Assembly (NCBI GenBank): GCA_963580285.1
Contig: OY757011.1
Location: 162,365,908 to 162,429,907, forward strand
DNA from: Lucinisca nassula
Taxonomy: Eukaryota; Mollusca; Bivalvia; Lucinida; Lucinidae
Direction of reading: 5' to 3'
Length of the DNA stretch: 64,000 bases
The notes under the pieces are model-generated. The model saw nothing but the letters and a program-made list of their open reading frames with translations, searched no databases and was not told where the DNA came from. Positions within the stretch are counted from its first letter, which is position 1, and every line of letters starts with the position of its first letter. This document shows positions 9,470 through 19,100 of the stretch, one piece after another. The position numbers and the translations under genes were made by a program.

Positions 9470-9722
9470 TTACGAGAACAGGCCTATACAAATACATTGT
9501 AAACTTTACCGCCGAAAGAACACAAAATTTCAGATGAAAAATTGTGATATTTTTCTTATTTCTGCTCAAAATATAGATTGTGGGTACTCGTTAGAACCGC
9601 CTCATTGACCTATAGTTTAGAGCAAAAATAAGAAAAATATGGTTTACCCCTGTAAACCCCATTTTTACTATATAAAAGTGGTATTCAAGGGGTTTAAAAT
9701 TATATAGGCGTGTTTTCCTGAT
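9470..9722. mobile_element. CORE2-L MITE, hairpin half deleted
   Basis: It runs from ACAGGCCTATACAAATACAT to TATAGGCGTGTTTTCCTGAT, matching the inverted termini of the family (ACACGCCTATAC type). Only the left arm of the CORE2 hairpin remains (GTGGGTACTCGTTAGAACCG). Confidence 0.8.
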
Positions 9723-9749
9723 GGACTGCACACCTGTTCAAATATATTG

Positions 9750-10133
9750 AAAATTCTAATGCACTTACGTATGTAACGCGATGTCTGATTGGATATAGTA
9801 AAAAATTTGCGACAGTATATTTCACGATATACTGTCGGAAATCCGACGTCACCACGTAACGTCGTTTTTCATTGGCTGACATTTGGTTTTACGCAGCTGA
9901 CAACGCCTGCCGCTTTGTGCAAAATAGTACAATTTTTAACAAAACAACCGAATAAGTGCATTAGAATGGGGATAACTGTTGAAAATTGTCATTTGGGGAG
10001 GTAAATCGGTGGTTTTACGGTCGCAAATTCCGTTTTACGGCGACGAAGATGCGTCGCCGTAAAACGAAATTTCCGACCGTAAAACCACCGTTTTACCTCC
10101 CCAAATGACAATTTTGAATACAGTTATCCCCTA
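9750..10133. mobile_element. O-family MITE
   Basis: A hairpin of about 75 bp per arm spans 9968-10133 (ATTTGGGGAGGTAAATCGGT, CGGTTTTACGGTCG, AAATTCCGTTTTACGGCGAC and complements). The outer end GGGGATAACTG pairs with CAGTTATCCCCTAA. Left of it is a conserved block with GACAGTATATTTCACGATAT. Related copies are at 42379 and 57260. Confidence 0.8.
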
Positions 10134-10297
10134 ATTTTACAATAAAAACAATGAAAATTTTCAGATACACCACAACCTCTTTATAACACCATCAATGTGG
10201 TCCAGAGCAAAAACCGTGTTAGTTAATCAACCGTGTTAAAGCCAAACAAAGTGTATGGATTATACAGAAAAATGACTTTATGGTCATTTTTCTATAC

Positions 10298-10645
10298 AGT
10301 CAAACTTCAGTGGCTCGAACTACTTTGGGACCTCGAAAATCTCTTCGAGACTGGGGTAGTTCGAGCCACTGAGGTTACTGTTAGGAGGCATAACGAGATA
10401 CTTTTAGACATCTTTTCGGTGTTCTATAATGAAAATGTATGCTGTGTGTACTCATTAGAATCGCCTCATCGAGGCGATTCTAATGAGTACACACAGCATA
10501 CATTTGAAAGATAAAAGACTATAATCTCTTTAATTATCCCCCACTATTTCGTATGTAGAGGATTTCGCTAGGGACTCAAGAATGGGTTCGACGCATCCAT
10601 GATAAACGAGCCATCGGTGTTCGAGCCATCGAAGTTCTACTGTAT
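10298..10645. mobile_element. TA-1 MITE, complete
   Basis: Left end TACAGTCAAACTTCAGTGGC, right end GCCATCGAAGTTCTACTGTA, central hairpin GTGTACTCATTAGAATCGCC and complement at 10446-10500. TA is present on both sides. Confidence 0.88.
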
Positions 10646-10734
10646 AACCTATAAATTTTTGGGATTTATATAATCTATACATTTTTGGGATCCAGCTTGA
10701 AACCGCATTATAATGAACAGTGTTATAATGTAGT

Positions 10735-10840
10735 TGTGGTGTAGCAGAAATAAGAAAAATAATATATACCTGTGTAAACCCCATTTTTACTATATAAAAG
10801 TGGGGTTTAAGGGGGTCAAAATTATATAGACATGTTTTCA
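10735..10840. mobile_element. CORE2-L MITE right-end fragment
   Basis: AAACCCCATTTTTACTATAT through GGGGGTCAAAATTATATAGA matches the right third of complete copies; the rest is missing. Confidence 0.65.
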
Positions 10841-11060
10841 CGATGCCAAAGAAGTATTATTTATAATCCAATGCGGAACATGGGACAAGATTCCCTGCCT
10901 TAGAACACTATTTGCTCAAGCCATTAGGCTCGGGCAAATAGCAATCTCAGGGAGGGGAATGTGATCCCATGTTAACTCTCAAGAATCAAAATCAAGACAT
11001 GTTATAGTGCAAAGTGTTTTAACGATATTTCGTACATTGATGCTGGGCTAGCCAACTTAC

Positions 11061-11249
11061 CCTTGTGTCAGCATCAGATGCAGATACTGTCTCAACGAGG
11101 AAACCTCCAGGTTCATTCTCATTTACTGTTCTGGTGTACACCTTGTCGAAGAATAGTGGTGGTTGTTCATTTCTTAAGATGTTGACAGTCAAAACATGAT
11201 TTGGAGCAGTTAAGCGTGGGTCACCACGGTCATACAAGTCCAAGGTCAA
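11061..11249 (-). CDS. Cadherin exon E24 (residues 1151-1213)
   Basis: The 189 nt exon has acceptor ..CTATTGTTTTTCAG and donor GTAAGT, phase 0 to 0. It reads LTLDLYDRGDPRLTAPNHVL, then LRNEQPPLFFDKVYTRTVNE and VETVSASDADTR. It is a 'type 1' exon with an RNEQPPLFF linker, a first-strand VNENEPGG, and ASDAD at its end. Confidence 0.93.
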
Positions 11250-11878
11250 CTGAAAAACAATAGGCAAATCAAAATTATAAATATAAATTCCATTTTTAGT
11301 TGAACTTTCACCTGATGATATAACCGAAAGATTGACTGCAGAGCCAAGAAAATTCTTCCAAAATCTGACTCATTCTGCACGACCAAGGGCACAAACCTTT
11401 CATCAGGTCATGTGACAGCACAGGGGGTCGACTTTCTCTGGGTGTAGGTGTGAAGTCCCTTGCAGGTCCTTTATTATCATATTATCATTGCTCTCGTTTG
11501 TTTCATAAATAGATCTGCTCTAGAAGTGATTTGCTGAGTAATAAATCACAGTTTGGAGGTCAGTTGTAAAGTAGATCAAATCACAAGCACACAGTGCAAG
11601 TTGTTTGATCCAAGATGGCCACCATGGTGCTCCATGTTAGATGCCATAATAGAACTGTTTTAGCAATTCTGAATCTCCCTGTTGTATATGTTGATACATC
11701 CAATCAAGGTTCAGCTCAATCAAATCATCTGTTCGGGAGGAGTTGGCCATAGCAGCAACCATCTAGGGTGTGTCGTGAGTTGTGGTTTTAAAGCCCAGTC
11801 AACAGTTAAGGTCATGTCGGGGTGGTCCGTTACCTAACACTGTTCTGAACAGGCATAGACATTAAGCTGTTTACCAGT
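11250..11878. other. Intron sequence, mostly without recognisable feature
   Basis: No exon or clear repeat is seen between E24 and the TA-2 element. Near 11790-11870 a stretch with GCCCAGTCAACAGTTAAGGTC resembles the tail region of the SINEs, but it is too short to assign. Confidence 0.55.
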
Positions 11879-12318
11879 ACAGTAAAACTTCTATATTAAG
11901 ACCACCTTTGGGACTGTTCAAAAGTGGTCTTTAAGACCACTTTTCACTTTTGAACAGTTGTGGGCGCTGATCACAGGGCATTGTAACTGCACCCTTCTCA
12001 ATAAGCTTTTTAAAGCAAAATTAGTCTTAATTTTAGGAGGTCTTAACCCATTTTGTACTGGCAACCCCAAAATGGGTACCCTGGCAAACAATGCAGGCCC
12101 AGATCAGATGCCGCAGAACGCAACGTTGATCAGGGCGGGCACTGTTTGCAAAAAGTTCAGTCATTTTCCAAATCAATTTTGATGAAAACACAACCTGACA
12201 CCCCTAAATTTTGAAATGAACTCCTGCTATATATAAGGAGGAAGTTTCCATTTGGTACAAAAAAGGTTAAAACAGAATTAGTCTCAATTTTAGGTCTAAA
12301 TAGCAGAATTTCACTGTA
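11879..12318. mobile_element. TA-2 MITE split by a TTAA-2 insertion
   Basis: Inverted termini: ACAGTAAAACTTCTATATTA and GAATTTCACTGTA. Central hairpin: GGGACTGTTCAAAAGTGGTC. The body is interrupted at 12043-12270 by a complete TTAA-2 element; the TA-2 text resumes with AACAGAATTAGTCTCAATTT. Confidence 0.8.
12043..12270. mobile_element. TTAA-2 MITE, complete, nested
   Basis: It runs from TTAACCCATTTTGTACTGG to GGTACAAAAAAGGTTAA. The central CORE1 hairpin has CAAACAATGCAGGCCCAGAT with a partly mutated inner arm. An asymmetric body (CACCCCTAAATTTTGAAATG) is conserved in the family. Confidence 0.85.
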
Positions 12319-12330
12319 CTTAGTAAATTT

Positions 12331-12601
12331 TGTTTTGTTTGTTTGATTTGAGGTTTAACGTCCCCGTCAACACTGTAAAGGTCATTTTGGAGACATTGCT
12401 TCCAATTTTGTGGGACTTTTACCGGACATCGAGATGAAATGACTCTCAAGCCCTGTCGCCCAATGAAACCAATAGGGTTTATTAGCGTGGGCGGTCCGCC
12501 TCGCACTGCGGTTCCCGGACAGGCTTAGATCCTCTAAGCTGTTTACCAGTACTAGTGTGCGGGCCAGATTCAGCTCTGCGTGGAAGCATCATGCAGCCCA
12601 T
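12331..12601 (+). mobile_element. SINE-D copy
   Basis: This strand reads from the tail (TTTGTTTGTTTGATTTGAGG) through GTGGGACTTTTACC to CATGCAGCCCA. The final head part (GGGGCTTGAAG.. GGGGGCC) is missing. Confidence 0.82.
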
Positions 12602-12726
12602 AGTAAACGGAAGTCCAAAATGAACTGTGATACTGTCCATCTCAAGCAGTTTCCCAAGAGATTGAGCATTTGAAAAAAGGAAGACAGGATACAGTAGAAC
12701 TTAAAACAAAATAACATGTCGCATGA

Positions 12727-12745
12727 ACCCCCCCCCCCCCCCCAC
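12727..12745. repeat. Poly(C) tract
   Basis: A run of 17 C followed by ACCCCCAACCC. It is low-complexity and lies in the intron next to exon E23. Confidence 0.9.
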
Positions 12746-12864
12746 CCCCAACCCAACCCATCCAGCACCTTCTGCAAACCAAACAGGCCCTTGCCCCGCT
12801 GAAGCCAAAGCAGCAGACCGCCCTAGCACTGAAACCTTCGGACTGACCTATTGAAGCCACTTAC

Positions 12865-13008
12865 CGTGTAGGTATTTGTAATTTGGTCACGGGCAGGTGG
12901 GTAGTACATCTTTACAACACATTCTCTGTTCCCATCTACTGATGCATAGAATCTCGTACCACCAAATCCATCATCTAGAACGTTACAGACCATCTGGTTG
13001 TGAGGGCT
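12865..13008 (-). CDS. Cadherin exon E23 (residues 1103-1150)
   Basis: The 144 nt exon has acceptor ..TTGATAATTGCAG and donor GTAAG, phase 0 to 0. It reads SPHNQMVCNVLDDGFGGTRF, then YASVDGNRECVVKMYYPPAR. Two cysteines are present. It fills the middle of the repeat started in E22 and is a 'type 2' exon, but it lacks the usual TGxI and LDRE motifs. Confidence 0.88.
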
Positions 13009-13050
13009 CTGCAATTATCAATTGAAAGTAGTGTTTTGCAAAATACTGTT

Positions 13051-13258
13051 TACAGTTAAATTTGCTATAGTCAGACCACTTTTGAGACTGTTCAAAAGTG
13101 GTCTTACAGACCACTTATGAACAGTCCCAAAGGCGGTCTCTGTCTAGGGACACTGGGTGTAAAAAAAACAATAAAAATATCTGAAACCTGCTTAATTTGG
13201 CTTCAAAGGCAAATATAGTCTTCAATTTAGCTGCTCTTAATAGTGGAATTTCACTGTT
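13051..13258. mobile_element. TA-2 MITE
   Basis: Left end TACAGTTAAATTTGCTATAG, right end GAATTTCACTGT, hairpin ACTGTTCAAAAGTGGTCTTA. A SINE-D copy starts where it ends. Confidence 0.78.
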
Positions 13259-13545
13259 TTGTTTGTTTGTTTGATTTGAGGTTTAACGTCCCCATCAACA
13301 CTGTAAAGGTCATTTTGGAGACGTAGCTTCCAATTTTGTGGGACTTTTACCCGACACTGAGATGAAATGACATCTCAAGCCCTGTCACCCAATAAAACCA
13401 ATAGGATTTATAAGCATGGACGGTCCTCTGGGAAAGCTTAGATCCTCTAAGCGGTTTACAAGTACTCATGTGCGGGTCGGTTTCAGCTCTGCGTGGAAGC
13501 ATCTTGCCGCCTATTTATTTCTTCAAGCCCCGATTGGCGGGGGCC
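13259..13545 (+). mobile_element. SINE-D copy
   Basis: It extends from the tail TTGTTTGTTTGTTTGATTTG to CGATTGGCGGGGGCC. It is nearly full length, with one deletion around 13425 relative to other copies. Confidence 0.85.
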
Positions 13546-13769
13546 GTGGAATTTCACTGTATATACATGTACATGCTGACATTTTCTGTGGTCTTATGAC
13601 TTTTATATTCAGAGAAAACCATCAACATTGGACAGTTTTTTATTACAAATTGCATTTTTCGACTGTTAAGTTACATGAAATTTCCATGAAGATCCATGTA
13701 GGGTGTGTGCTATCATCTTGTTCTAGCCGTTCATGTGGTCCAATCAAATTTTTTATTTGTTTAAAACTC

Positions 13770-14011
13770 GTAGGAGGAGTGGGAACACCTAGCACATTTT
13801 TCCCGCCATTTTTCAAAGGCAGACATTTTTCGTGACTTCCTGTTCGCTTTTCTATAAGCCCCATCCCACTGAAAAAGGGGTCTACTCTTAAAGGAAAGAA
13901 TTTGCTCCTCAGGAGCAAATTCTTTCCTTTAAGAGTTGACCCTACTGACATGGGAGACAAAAATACTTTTGCAGGAGTTGCCTCTCCTAAAGGTGTTCCC
14001 ATTCCCCTTAA
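13770..14011. mobile_element. TTAA-3 MITE
   Basis: Left end mutated (AGGAGTGGGAACACC), right end GTTCCCATTCCCCTTAA. Hairpin AAAGAATTTGCTCCTCAGGA at the centre. Confidence 0.82.
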
Positions 14012-14259
14012 GCAATCATAATGAAAGAACATGTAGTTCAGTTGTGACAGACTGCTTATCTATGGGTTATATATATGCTCTTGACTGTGGGGAATATGGA
14101 AAAATATTGACCGTTAACTTCTTTACAAAGTAAATGGGACATTTTCTGGGAATATAACAGGGACTGGTACATTGGAATTGCTAATTATAGAATACTCCTA
14201 GTACACCCCCAACTTCTTCATAGCAACACTGTTTGGGTAAAAAGCAAAAAACATTTTTC

Positions 14260-14502
14260 AATAAGGGGAATGGATACAGCTTCAGGGGAGGCAACTCCTG
14301 CAAAAGTGTTTTTGTCTCCCTTGACAAAAGGGGTCATCTCTTAAAGGAAAGAATTTGCTCCTGAGGAGCAAATTCTTTCCTTTAAGAGCAGACCTCTTTT
14401 TCAGTGGGACTGAGCCTGTAGAATAGTTAACAGGAAGTCACGAAAGTTGTCTCCCTTTGAAAATGGGGGGGGGGGGGAATCTGGTGTTCCCGTTCGCCTT
14501 AA
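14260..14502. mobile_element. TTAA-3 MITE
   Basis: It runs from ATAAGGGGAATGGATACAGC to GTTCCCGTTCGCCTTAA, with a G-run expansion at 14466-14477 inside the right arm. Confidence 0.8.
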
Positions 14503-14750
14503 ACAACCATCTTATATCCAAAAATAATGTCTACATTATATAGAAAAACTAGAATTCCACCAAGTTGTGCCTGAGGTAAACTTGTCCATTTTGGGTGAAC
14601 ACTAGGGTGGTTGCAAATGCTGACAGATTGAGGAAGAAACAAACAGAAATTTTGACTCCTATCCAATGCCATGCTAACAGCAGGCACGACAATGTCCATT
14701 AAAATTTTATGGTAGTTTTTCCATATAATATATACATTCATTGGGATTCA

Positions 14751-14963
14751 TTAACCCTTATCTTGCTGTTCACGACAACCCCTATCTTTGCAAACAGTGT
14801 AGATCCAGATCAGATGGCTTCTGAAGAAGCCATCTGATCAGGATCTACACTGTTAGGCATTTAGTTTATGAATTTGTAGCAATAAATTACATCAAGTAAT
14901 TTGATTATTTGATAGACGGAAATGGGTGTGGCTTAAATGAATATTCGGCAAGATAAGGGTTAA
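14751..14963. mobile_element. TTAA-1 MITE, complete
   Basis: TTAACCCTTATCTTGCTG to CAAGATAAGGGTTAA, with a nearly perfect core hairpin at 14792-14857. Confidence 0.88.
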
Positions 14964-14986
14964 TAACACAAGAGAATTCCTTCACT

Positions 14987-15216
14987 TTAACCCATTTAGT
15001 ACCGGAAACTCCAAAACGGGTACCCTGGAAAACAGTGCAGGCCCAGATCAGACACCGCACAATGCGGCGTCTGATCAGAGCCTACACTATTTGCAAAATG
15101 TTCAGATATTTTTCTAACAAATTTTAAAGAAAAAACACAACCTGCACCCCCTAAATTTTGAAATGGACTCCTGCTATATATAAGGAGGAGGATTCCATTT
15201 GGTACAAAAGGGTTAA
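14987..15216. mobile_element. TTAA-2 MITE, complete, next to exon E22
   Basis: TTAACCCATTTAGTACCGG to GGTACAAAAGGGTTAA. CORE1 hairpin CAGTGCAGGCCCAGATCAGA with inner arm GACACCGCACAATGCGGCGTC. Its right edge is 22 nt from the preferred E22 donor, and it supplies the alternative GTTAAC donor. Confidence 0.88.
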
Positions 15217-15238
15217 CCACGGCATTCAAGTAAATAAC

Positions 15239-15424
15239 CTGTTGATCATCATCTGCAACTTGAAGGGAAGTAACTTCATTCCAAAGATCATGATTTTCTG
15301 TGATGTCGACGACAGGCTGTGGAATAATCCATCTTGGAGCATTCAAGTTTCTGTTTATGTTGACTCGGAGTTCGTGTACACGGCGCAATGGATTCATTGA
15401 ACCATCTTTCACCTCAATTGTTAG
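15239..15424 (-). CDS. Cadherin exon E22 (residues 1041-1102)
   Basis: This 186 nt exon has acceptor ..CTTTATTGTAG, phase 0 to 0. It reads LTIEVKDGSMNPL, then ELRVNINRNLNAPRWIIPQP and ends LQVADDDQQ. It is a 'type 1' exon whose linker has the RNxxxP form. The 3' limit is uncertain. The preferred donor is CAG/GTTATT, which is weak. A second phase-0 GT (GTG/GTTAAC) lies 21 nt further and abuts a TTAA-2 element ending at 15216; that would give 15218-15424. Confidence 0.85.
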
Positions 15425-15539
15425 CTACAATAAAGAGTCACAAGTGAGTCGCATGAACCCTCACCACGCTGAACCTGGACAATCCTTTTTTTGAAAACAG
15501 TTTAGATTCAGATCCAAATCTATACTGTTTTCCATTCCA

Positions 15540-15707
15540 AGTGAGTGAGTGAGTGTTTGAGTTTTACGTCCAACCAACAGCTAAGGTCATACGAAGACGG
15601 GACCTCAGTTTAAAGACTCATCTGAAAGTCTGGAGAAGCCCGGGATCGATCCTGCGATCCCTGGTTTACAAGGCGAAGTAGCGTAACCACTACACCACGG
15701 CGGCTTC
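15540..15707 (-). mobile_element. SINE-T1, tRNA-headed, with target-site duplication
   Basis: On the minus strand the head reads GAAGCCGCCGTGGTGTAGTG (A box) and GCAGGATCGATCCCGGGC (B box). The tail ends in ACTCACTCACTCAC. A 12 bp duplication TGTTTTCCATTC flanks it (15526-15537 and 15708-15719), proving retroposition. Confidence 0.88.
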
Positions 15708-15736
15708 TGTTTTCCATTCTGCTTCTGAATGCATGC

Positions 15737-15957
15737 TTAAGGGAAATGGGAACACCTTCAGGGGAGACAACTCCTGCAAAAGTATTTTTGTCTCCCATGT
15801 CAATAGGGGTCAACTCTTAAAGGAAAGATCTTTCCTTTAAGAGTAGACCCCTTTTTCCGTGGGACATGGCTTATAGAAAGGGTAACAGGAAGTCACGAAA
15901 GTTGTCTCCCTTTGAAAAATGGTGGAAAAATCAGCCAGGTGTTCCCATTCCCCTTAA
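15737..15957. mobile_element. TTAA-3 MITE, complete, short hairpin
   Basis: TTAAGGGAAATGGGAACACC to GTTCCCATTCCCCTTAA. The central loop is reduced (AAAGGAAAGATCTTTCCTTT), and TTAA is intact at both ends. Confidence 0.87.
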
Positions 15958-16083
15958 AACTGAAAGCATGCAACAGAAATGACTGAAAATTGGGGAGGAG
16001 TGTAGCAAATTGAAATATTCAGCATGGTAAGGGAAGAGACGTGTCATCAGGCTGGCCGGTATGAGAAAAATCAACACAACTCT

Positions 16084-16200
16084 TAACCCATAAGATGCAT
16101 CTGAAATTTTCTGGTTATGTCATTTGCTGCCTCTTCTTACAAACTTTTCAAATAATTCTGCATACAGCCAAACAGTGTGGACCCTGATCAGACCGCTCCT
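16084..16200. mobile_element. TTAA-4 MITE, left half
   Basis: TTAACCCATAAGATGCATCTG, TTGCTGCCTCTTCTTACAAA, then the core arm CAAACAGTGTGGACCCTGAT. Similarity stops in the core. Confidence 0.65.
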
Positions 16201-16340
16201 AAATATCTCAATTTTTCATCTGAAAATTTTCTTTTTTTCTGGCCGTAAAATTTTCAATATATTTGAATAGGCGTGTTTTCATTTGACACAGAGTCTGATG
16301 GGCCAGCCAAAACTATTATGGTCATATTAAGCTGGCCAGT

Positions 16341-16491
16341 GGCCCCCGCCCATCGGGGCTTGAAGAAATGTATGGGCTGCATGATGCTTCCATGCAGAGC
16401 TGAAACCGACCCACACACAGTGCTGGTAAACCGCTAAGAGAATCTAAGCCTGCCCAGGCAAAGCGGTGCGAGTCGGCCTGTTCATGCTTAC
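16341..16491 (-). mobile_element. SINE-D copy, head part
   Basis: Forward for the element: GGCCCCCGCCCATCGGGGCT through GCGAGTCGGCCTGTTCATGC. It is truncated before the tail. Confidence 0.8.
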
Positions 16492-16625
16492 CGGTATTCA
16501 ATATGCTAAATATGGAGTGTGATTTCTTTGTACTTTGACAAACGTGTAACTTTTGATGCAAAGTCATGTTCAGCATGTCATTGTGTATATATATATACAT
16601 ACATGTATTTGCAATTTATTGAACT

Positions 16626-16795
16626 GGGCCCAGTTGTTCAAAGCATCGTTAGCTTAACGAGCTCATTAGCGGTCATATTGTTAACTGTTCTAGCAAGTTT
16701 AAGACCTAAAAATTTGTTATTTTTGCCATAATAAATGATCAAAGTTTTAATGATACGTTAACTAACGACGTCGTTAGTTTTGAACAACTGGCCCC
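16626..16795. mobile_element. CCAG-1 MITE, internally deleted
   Basis: Both ends are present (GGGCCCAGTTGTTCAAAG, TTTTGAACAACTGGCCCC), but the central GCAGCTTTTGC hairpin is missing; the two halves join at about 16725. Confidence 0.82.
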
Positions 16796-16904
16796 TGATG
16801 AAAGATGTCATATTGATAAGCTGCACAATTACAACTGCCCAAATAGCAGCTTAGCAATACAAGCTGGCATAATTACAACCATGTAACTAGCAGCTTAGCA
16901 ATAC

Positions 16905-17115
16905 ATCTTCATGGGAGACCACCCTTTCAAATCTGTTCTATTCTTGACCAGTCTTGAAGGAAAATATTTGCTCCTAATGACCAAATTTTTACCTCTACCT
17001 CTACAAGTTGAAAATCTTTTGGTAATTAGCCCAACTTATAGGAAAGCAAAGTGAACTGCCAAGAATTATCTCCCTTGTAGAAAACGGCAGAAAATATACC
17101 AAGTGTATCCATAAC
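16905..17115. mobile_element. TTAA-3-like element, strongly diverged
   Basis: Blocks GGAAAATATTTGCTCCTAAT, TATAGGAAAGCAAAGTGAAC and GTATCCATAAC line up with the family. The ends are not recognisable. Confidence 0.5.
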
Positions 17116-17362
17116 GAAAACAGGCCAATATAATTTTGACCCCCTTAAACCCCATTTTTATATAGTAAAACTGGGATTTACAGAGGTATACATTTTTTAC
17201 TTATTTCTGCTAAAAATCAGGTTGTGGGTGCTCGTTAGAACCGTCTCGCAGAGGCAGTACTAATACATGCCCACATTCTATGTTTTGAGCAGAAATATGG
17301 ACAAAATCAGATTTTTTTTCTGAACATTTTCATTTTTTCAATATATTTGAATAGGGGTGTTT
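17116..17362. mobile_element. CORE2-L MITE, decayed hairpin
   Basis: AACAGGCCAATATAATTTTG to GAATAGGGGTGTTTTTTGTA. The CORE2 hairpin is present but mismatched (GTGGGTGCTCGTTAGAACCG versus GGCAGTACTAATACATGCCC). Confidence 0.72.
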
Positions 17363-17402
17363 TTTGTAATGCATTCGCGTCAAAAGGAAGATATGCACTT
17401 AC

Positions 17403-17549
17403 AAAGTATGACATTTGTTCTTCATTTGCAACTGATGAATCCAAAACCACTTCTAGAAGGTTTGGGTCGAAGAAACTACGTCGCACATCGAATTTCCCTA
17501 TGGCATCACTGTCCCCCAACAAAGTATGTGTAAGAACACCAAACCGGTC
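17403..17549 (-). CDS. Cadherin exon E21 (residues 992-1040)
   Basis: The 147 nt exon has acceptor ..CTATTATTTTCAG and donor GTAAG, phase 0 to 0. It reads DRFGVLTHTLLGDSDAIGKF and DVRRSFFDPNLLEVVLDSSV, the middle strands of an EC repeat. TG and LDRE motifs are not recognisable (FFDPNLLEVVLD). It is a 'type 2' exon of the modular series. Confidence 0.88.
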
Positions 17550-17714
17550 CTGAAAATAATAGTGTAAGGTACAAATTACCTAAAGAAGGATACTCTGTCA
17601 AAATACTTAAGGTAGAATCCAAAAAGTCATTACAAAAGCTGTAATCAGACAGCAAACCTGGCTTCAAAAGATGTCTTAGTCTGTAGCCTTGATATACAAG
17701 ACAGAGGTACTTTT

Positions 17715-17962
17715 TGTACCAGAAACCCATAAATGGGTAATTTTCAAACAGTGCAAACCCAGATCAAATGCCACAGAATGCTGTGTCTGATCAGGGCCTG
17801 CACTGTTTACAGAGTCTAATCAGGGCCTGCACTGTTTACAGAAAGTTCAGCCATTTTCCAAATAAATTTTGAAGAAAACACAATTTGTCATCACTGAAAT
17901 GAAATCCAGCTATTTAAAAATTTATGAGGTGGAAGAATCCATTTGGTACAAAATGGGTTAAC
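17715..17962. mobile_element. TTAA-2 MITE with internal duplication
   Basis: GTACCAGAAACCCATAAATG to TTTGGTACAAAATGGGTTAA. The right arm of the core (TAATCAGGGCCTGCACTGTT) is present twice in tandem (17788-17840). Confidence 0.8.
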
Positions 17963-18055
17963 AAGAGGACATATTGTGCTGATTGCTCTCCTGAGCCATG
18001 AACACTATTTTGTCAATTTGTTCCCCATCTGAGTGACCTTTTATCTTTGGTATAT

Positions 18056-18215
18056 ACAGTAAAATTCCGCTATTGAGATCACCTAAAATTAAGACTAAAT
18101 CTGCTGTTGAAAGCTTATTCAGGGTTCATTTTTTCTTTTTTTGTATTTTCCACACCCAGTGTCTTAAAGACCACTTGTGAACAGTCCCAAAGGTGGTCTT
18201 AATACAGGAATTTAT
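18056..18215. mobile_element. TA-2 MITE, shortened
   Basis: ACAGTAAAATTCCGCTATTG to GGTGGTCTTAATACAGGAAT. The left arm of the hairpin is deleted; the right arm (AGACCACTTGTGAACAGTCC) remains. Confidence 0.7.
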
Positions 18216-18239
18216 AGGATCTTACATAAGTGTCCATGT

Positions 18240-18715
18240 ACATGTATAATTGAATTTACTAAACAAGTTGAGGAAAAGAGATAAAATGCGAGGCTTTGCG
18301 AAGCATTTTATCACTTTTCCTCAACAAGTTTTATTAAATTTAACAAAACATGTGTATGAATGCAAGATCCTATTTATCATCTGACATTTAAAATGCATTT
18401 TACTCATGATATTTTAACAAAAATGTAAATTTTCCGACATTTGTGAATGCGATGCCTTGTCCTGCTAATCCCGGATATGCCTTATCTTTGAAACAATGTA
18501 GATCCAGATCAGATGGCTTCTGACGAAGCCATCTAATCAGGATCCACCTTGTTTGCCAGTCAAATTGTGAATATGTTGCAATTATTTGCATCAAATAATC
18601 TGATTGGTTGATAATTGGTATTAGGAGTGGCATATATGAATATTCAGCAGGACAAGGGTTAAGGGCATCATACTTGTAACATTAAGGGACATATCTAACT
18701 AATTGGCATATATGA
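18240..18715. mobile_element. P-family element split by a TTAA-1 insertion
   Basis: The hairpin AAAAGAGATAAAATGCGAGG with complement and the flank GAATGCAAGATCCTATTTAT match 5735-6030. The match resumes after 18662 (GGGACATATCTAACTAATTG against GGGACGTATCTAGCTAATTT at 5949). Confidence 0.7.
18452..18662. mobile_element. TTAA-1 MITE, nested in a P element
   Basis: GCCTTGTCCTGCTAATCCCG to CAGCAGGACAAGGGTTAA. It is the GGATATGCC subfamily with a mildly mutated core hairpin. Confidence 0.82.
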
Positions 18716-18765
18716 GGAGTAGTGAGGATAATTAAGGGCTAATTTTTGTTTTTCTCATTTTAGTG

Positions 18766-19100
18766 GAGCGTGATAGCTCAGTGGTTAGTGCACTTGCCTC
18801 TGATGCTAGAGGTCCCGGGTTCGATCCCCGGCAGCGGTGTGAAAATTTCGGTGTCCGAACACGCTCCATTGGTATCATTTGCAGGGATGAATGTCATAAA
18901 GTGCATCGTCCTTCGGATCGGATGTTAACTGGAGGCCCCCTGTGCAGGGAGAACCATCCCCTGTGCAGGTTAAAGAACCCTACCGTAATTACATGATTAC
19001 TGTGTAGGCTTTCATCCTGCAAAACTGGAGTGTATGTAATACACCGTCTGTGTCCCCTCCGGGGGTTAAGGCGAAACCGGAAGAAGAAGAAGAAGAAGTC
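18766..19100 (+). mobile_element. SINE-T4, tRNA-headed with (GAA)n tail
   Basis: Head GAGCGTGATAGCTCAGTGGT (A box TAGCTCAGTGG) and GTCCCGGGTTCGATCCCCGG (B box GGTTCGATCC). The body has CGTCCTTCGGATCGGATG, GTTAACTGGAGGCCCCCTGT and AAAGAACCCTACCG, similar to conserved central domains of metazoan SINEs. It ends in GAAGAAGAAGAAGAAG. It is not a functional tRNA, because a long body follows the head. Confidence 0.82.

Noticed and set aside
10233..10514. 93-residue open frame
   Set aside because: It is read from the TA-1 MITE hairpin; the same text appears at 1100-1290 and 57960-58120.
13643..14032. 129-residue open frame
   Set aside because: It lies wholly in a TTAA-3 MITE and adjacent intron; the same peptide fragments (MTPIDMGDKN-like) occur wherever that MITE does.
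15218..15238. Seven extra residues at the end of E22 as the main form
   Set aside because: It needs the GTTAAC donor at the transposon edge, and the EC alignment (DDDQQ followed by SPHNQM) is better without them; kept as an alternative only.
18766..18840. tRNA gene
   Set aside because: A and B boxes are present, but a SINE body and (GAA)n tail follow, and the acceptor stem does not close as in a tRNA. The heads at 5150-5205, 15640-15707, 32834-32905, 63225-63300 and 22520-22596 were rejected for the same reason.
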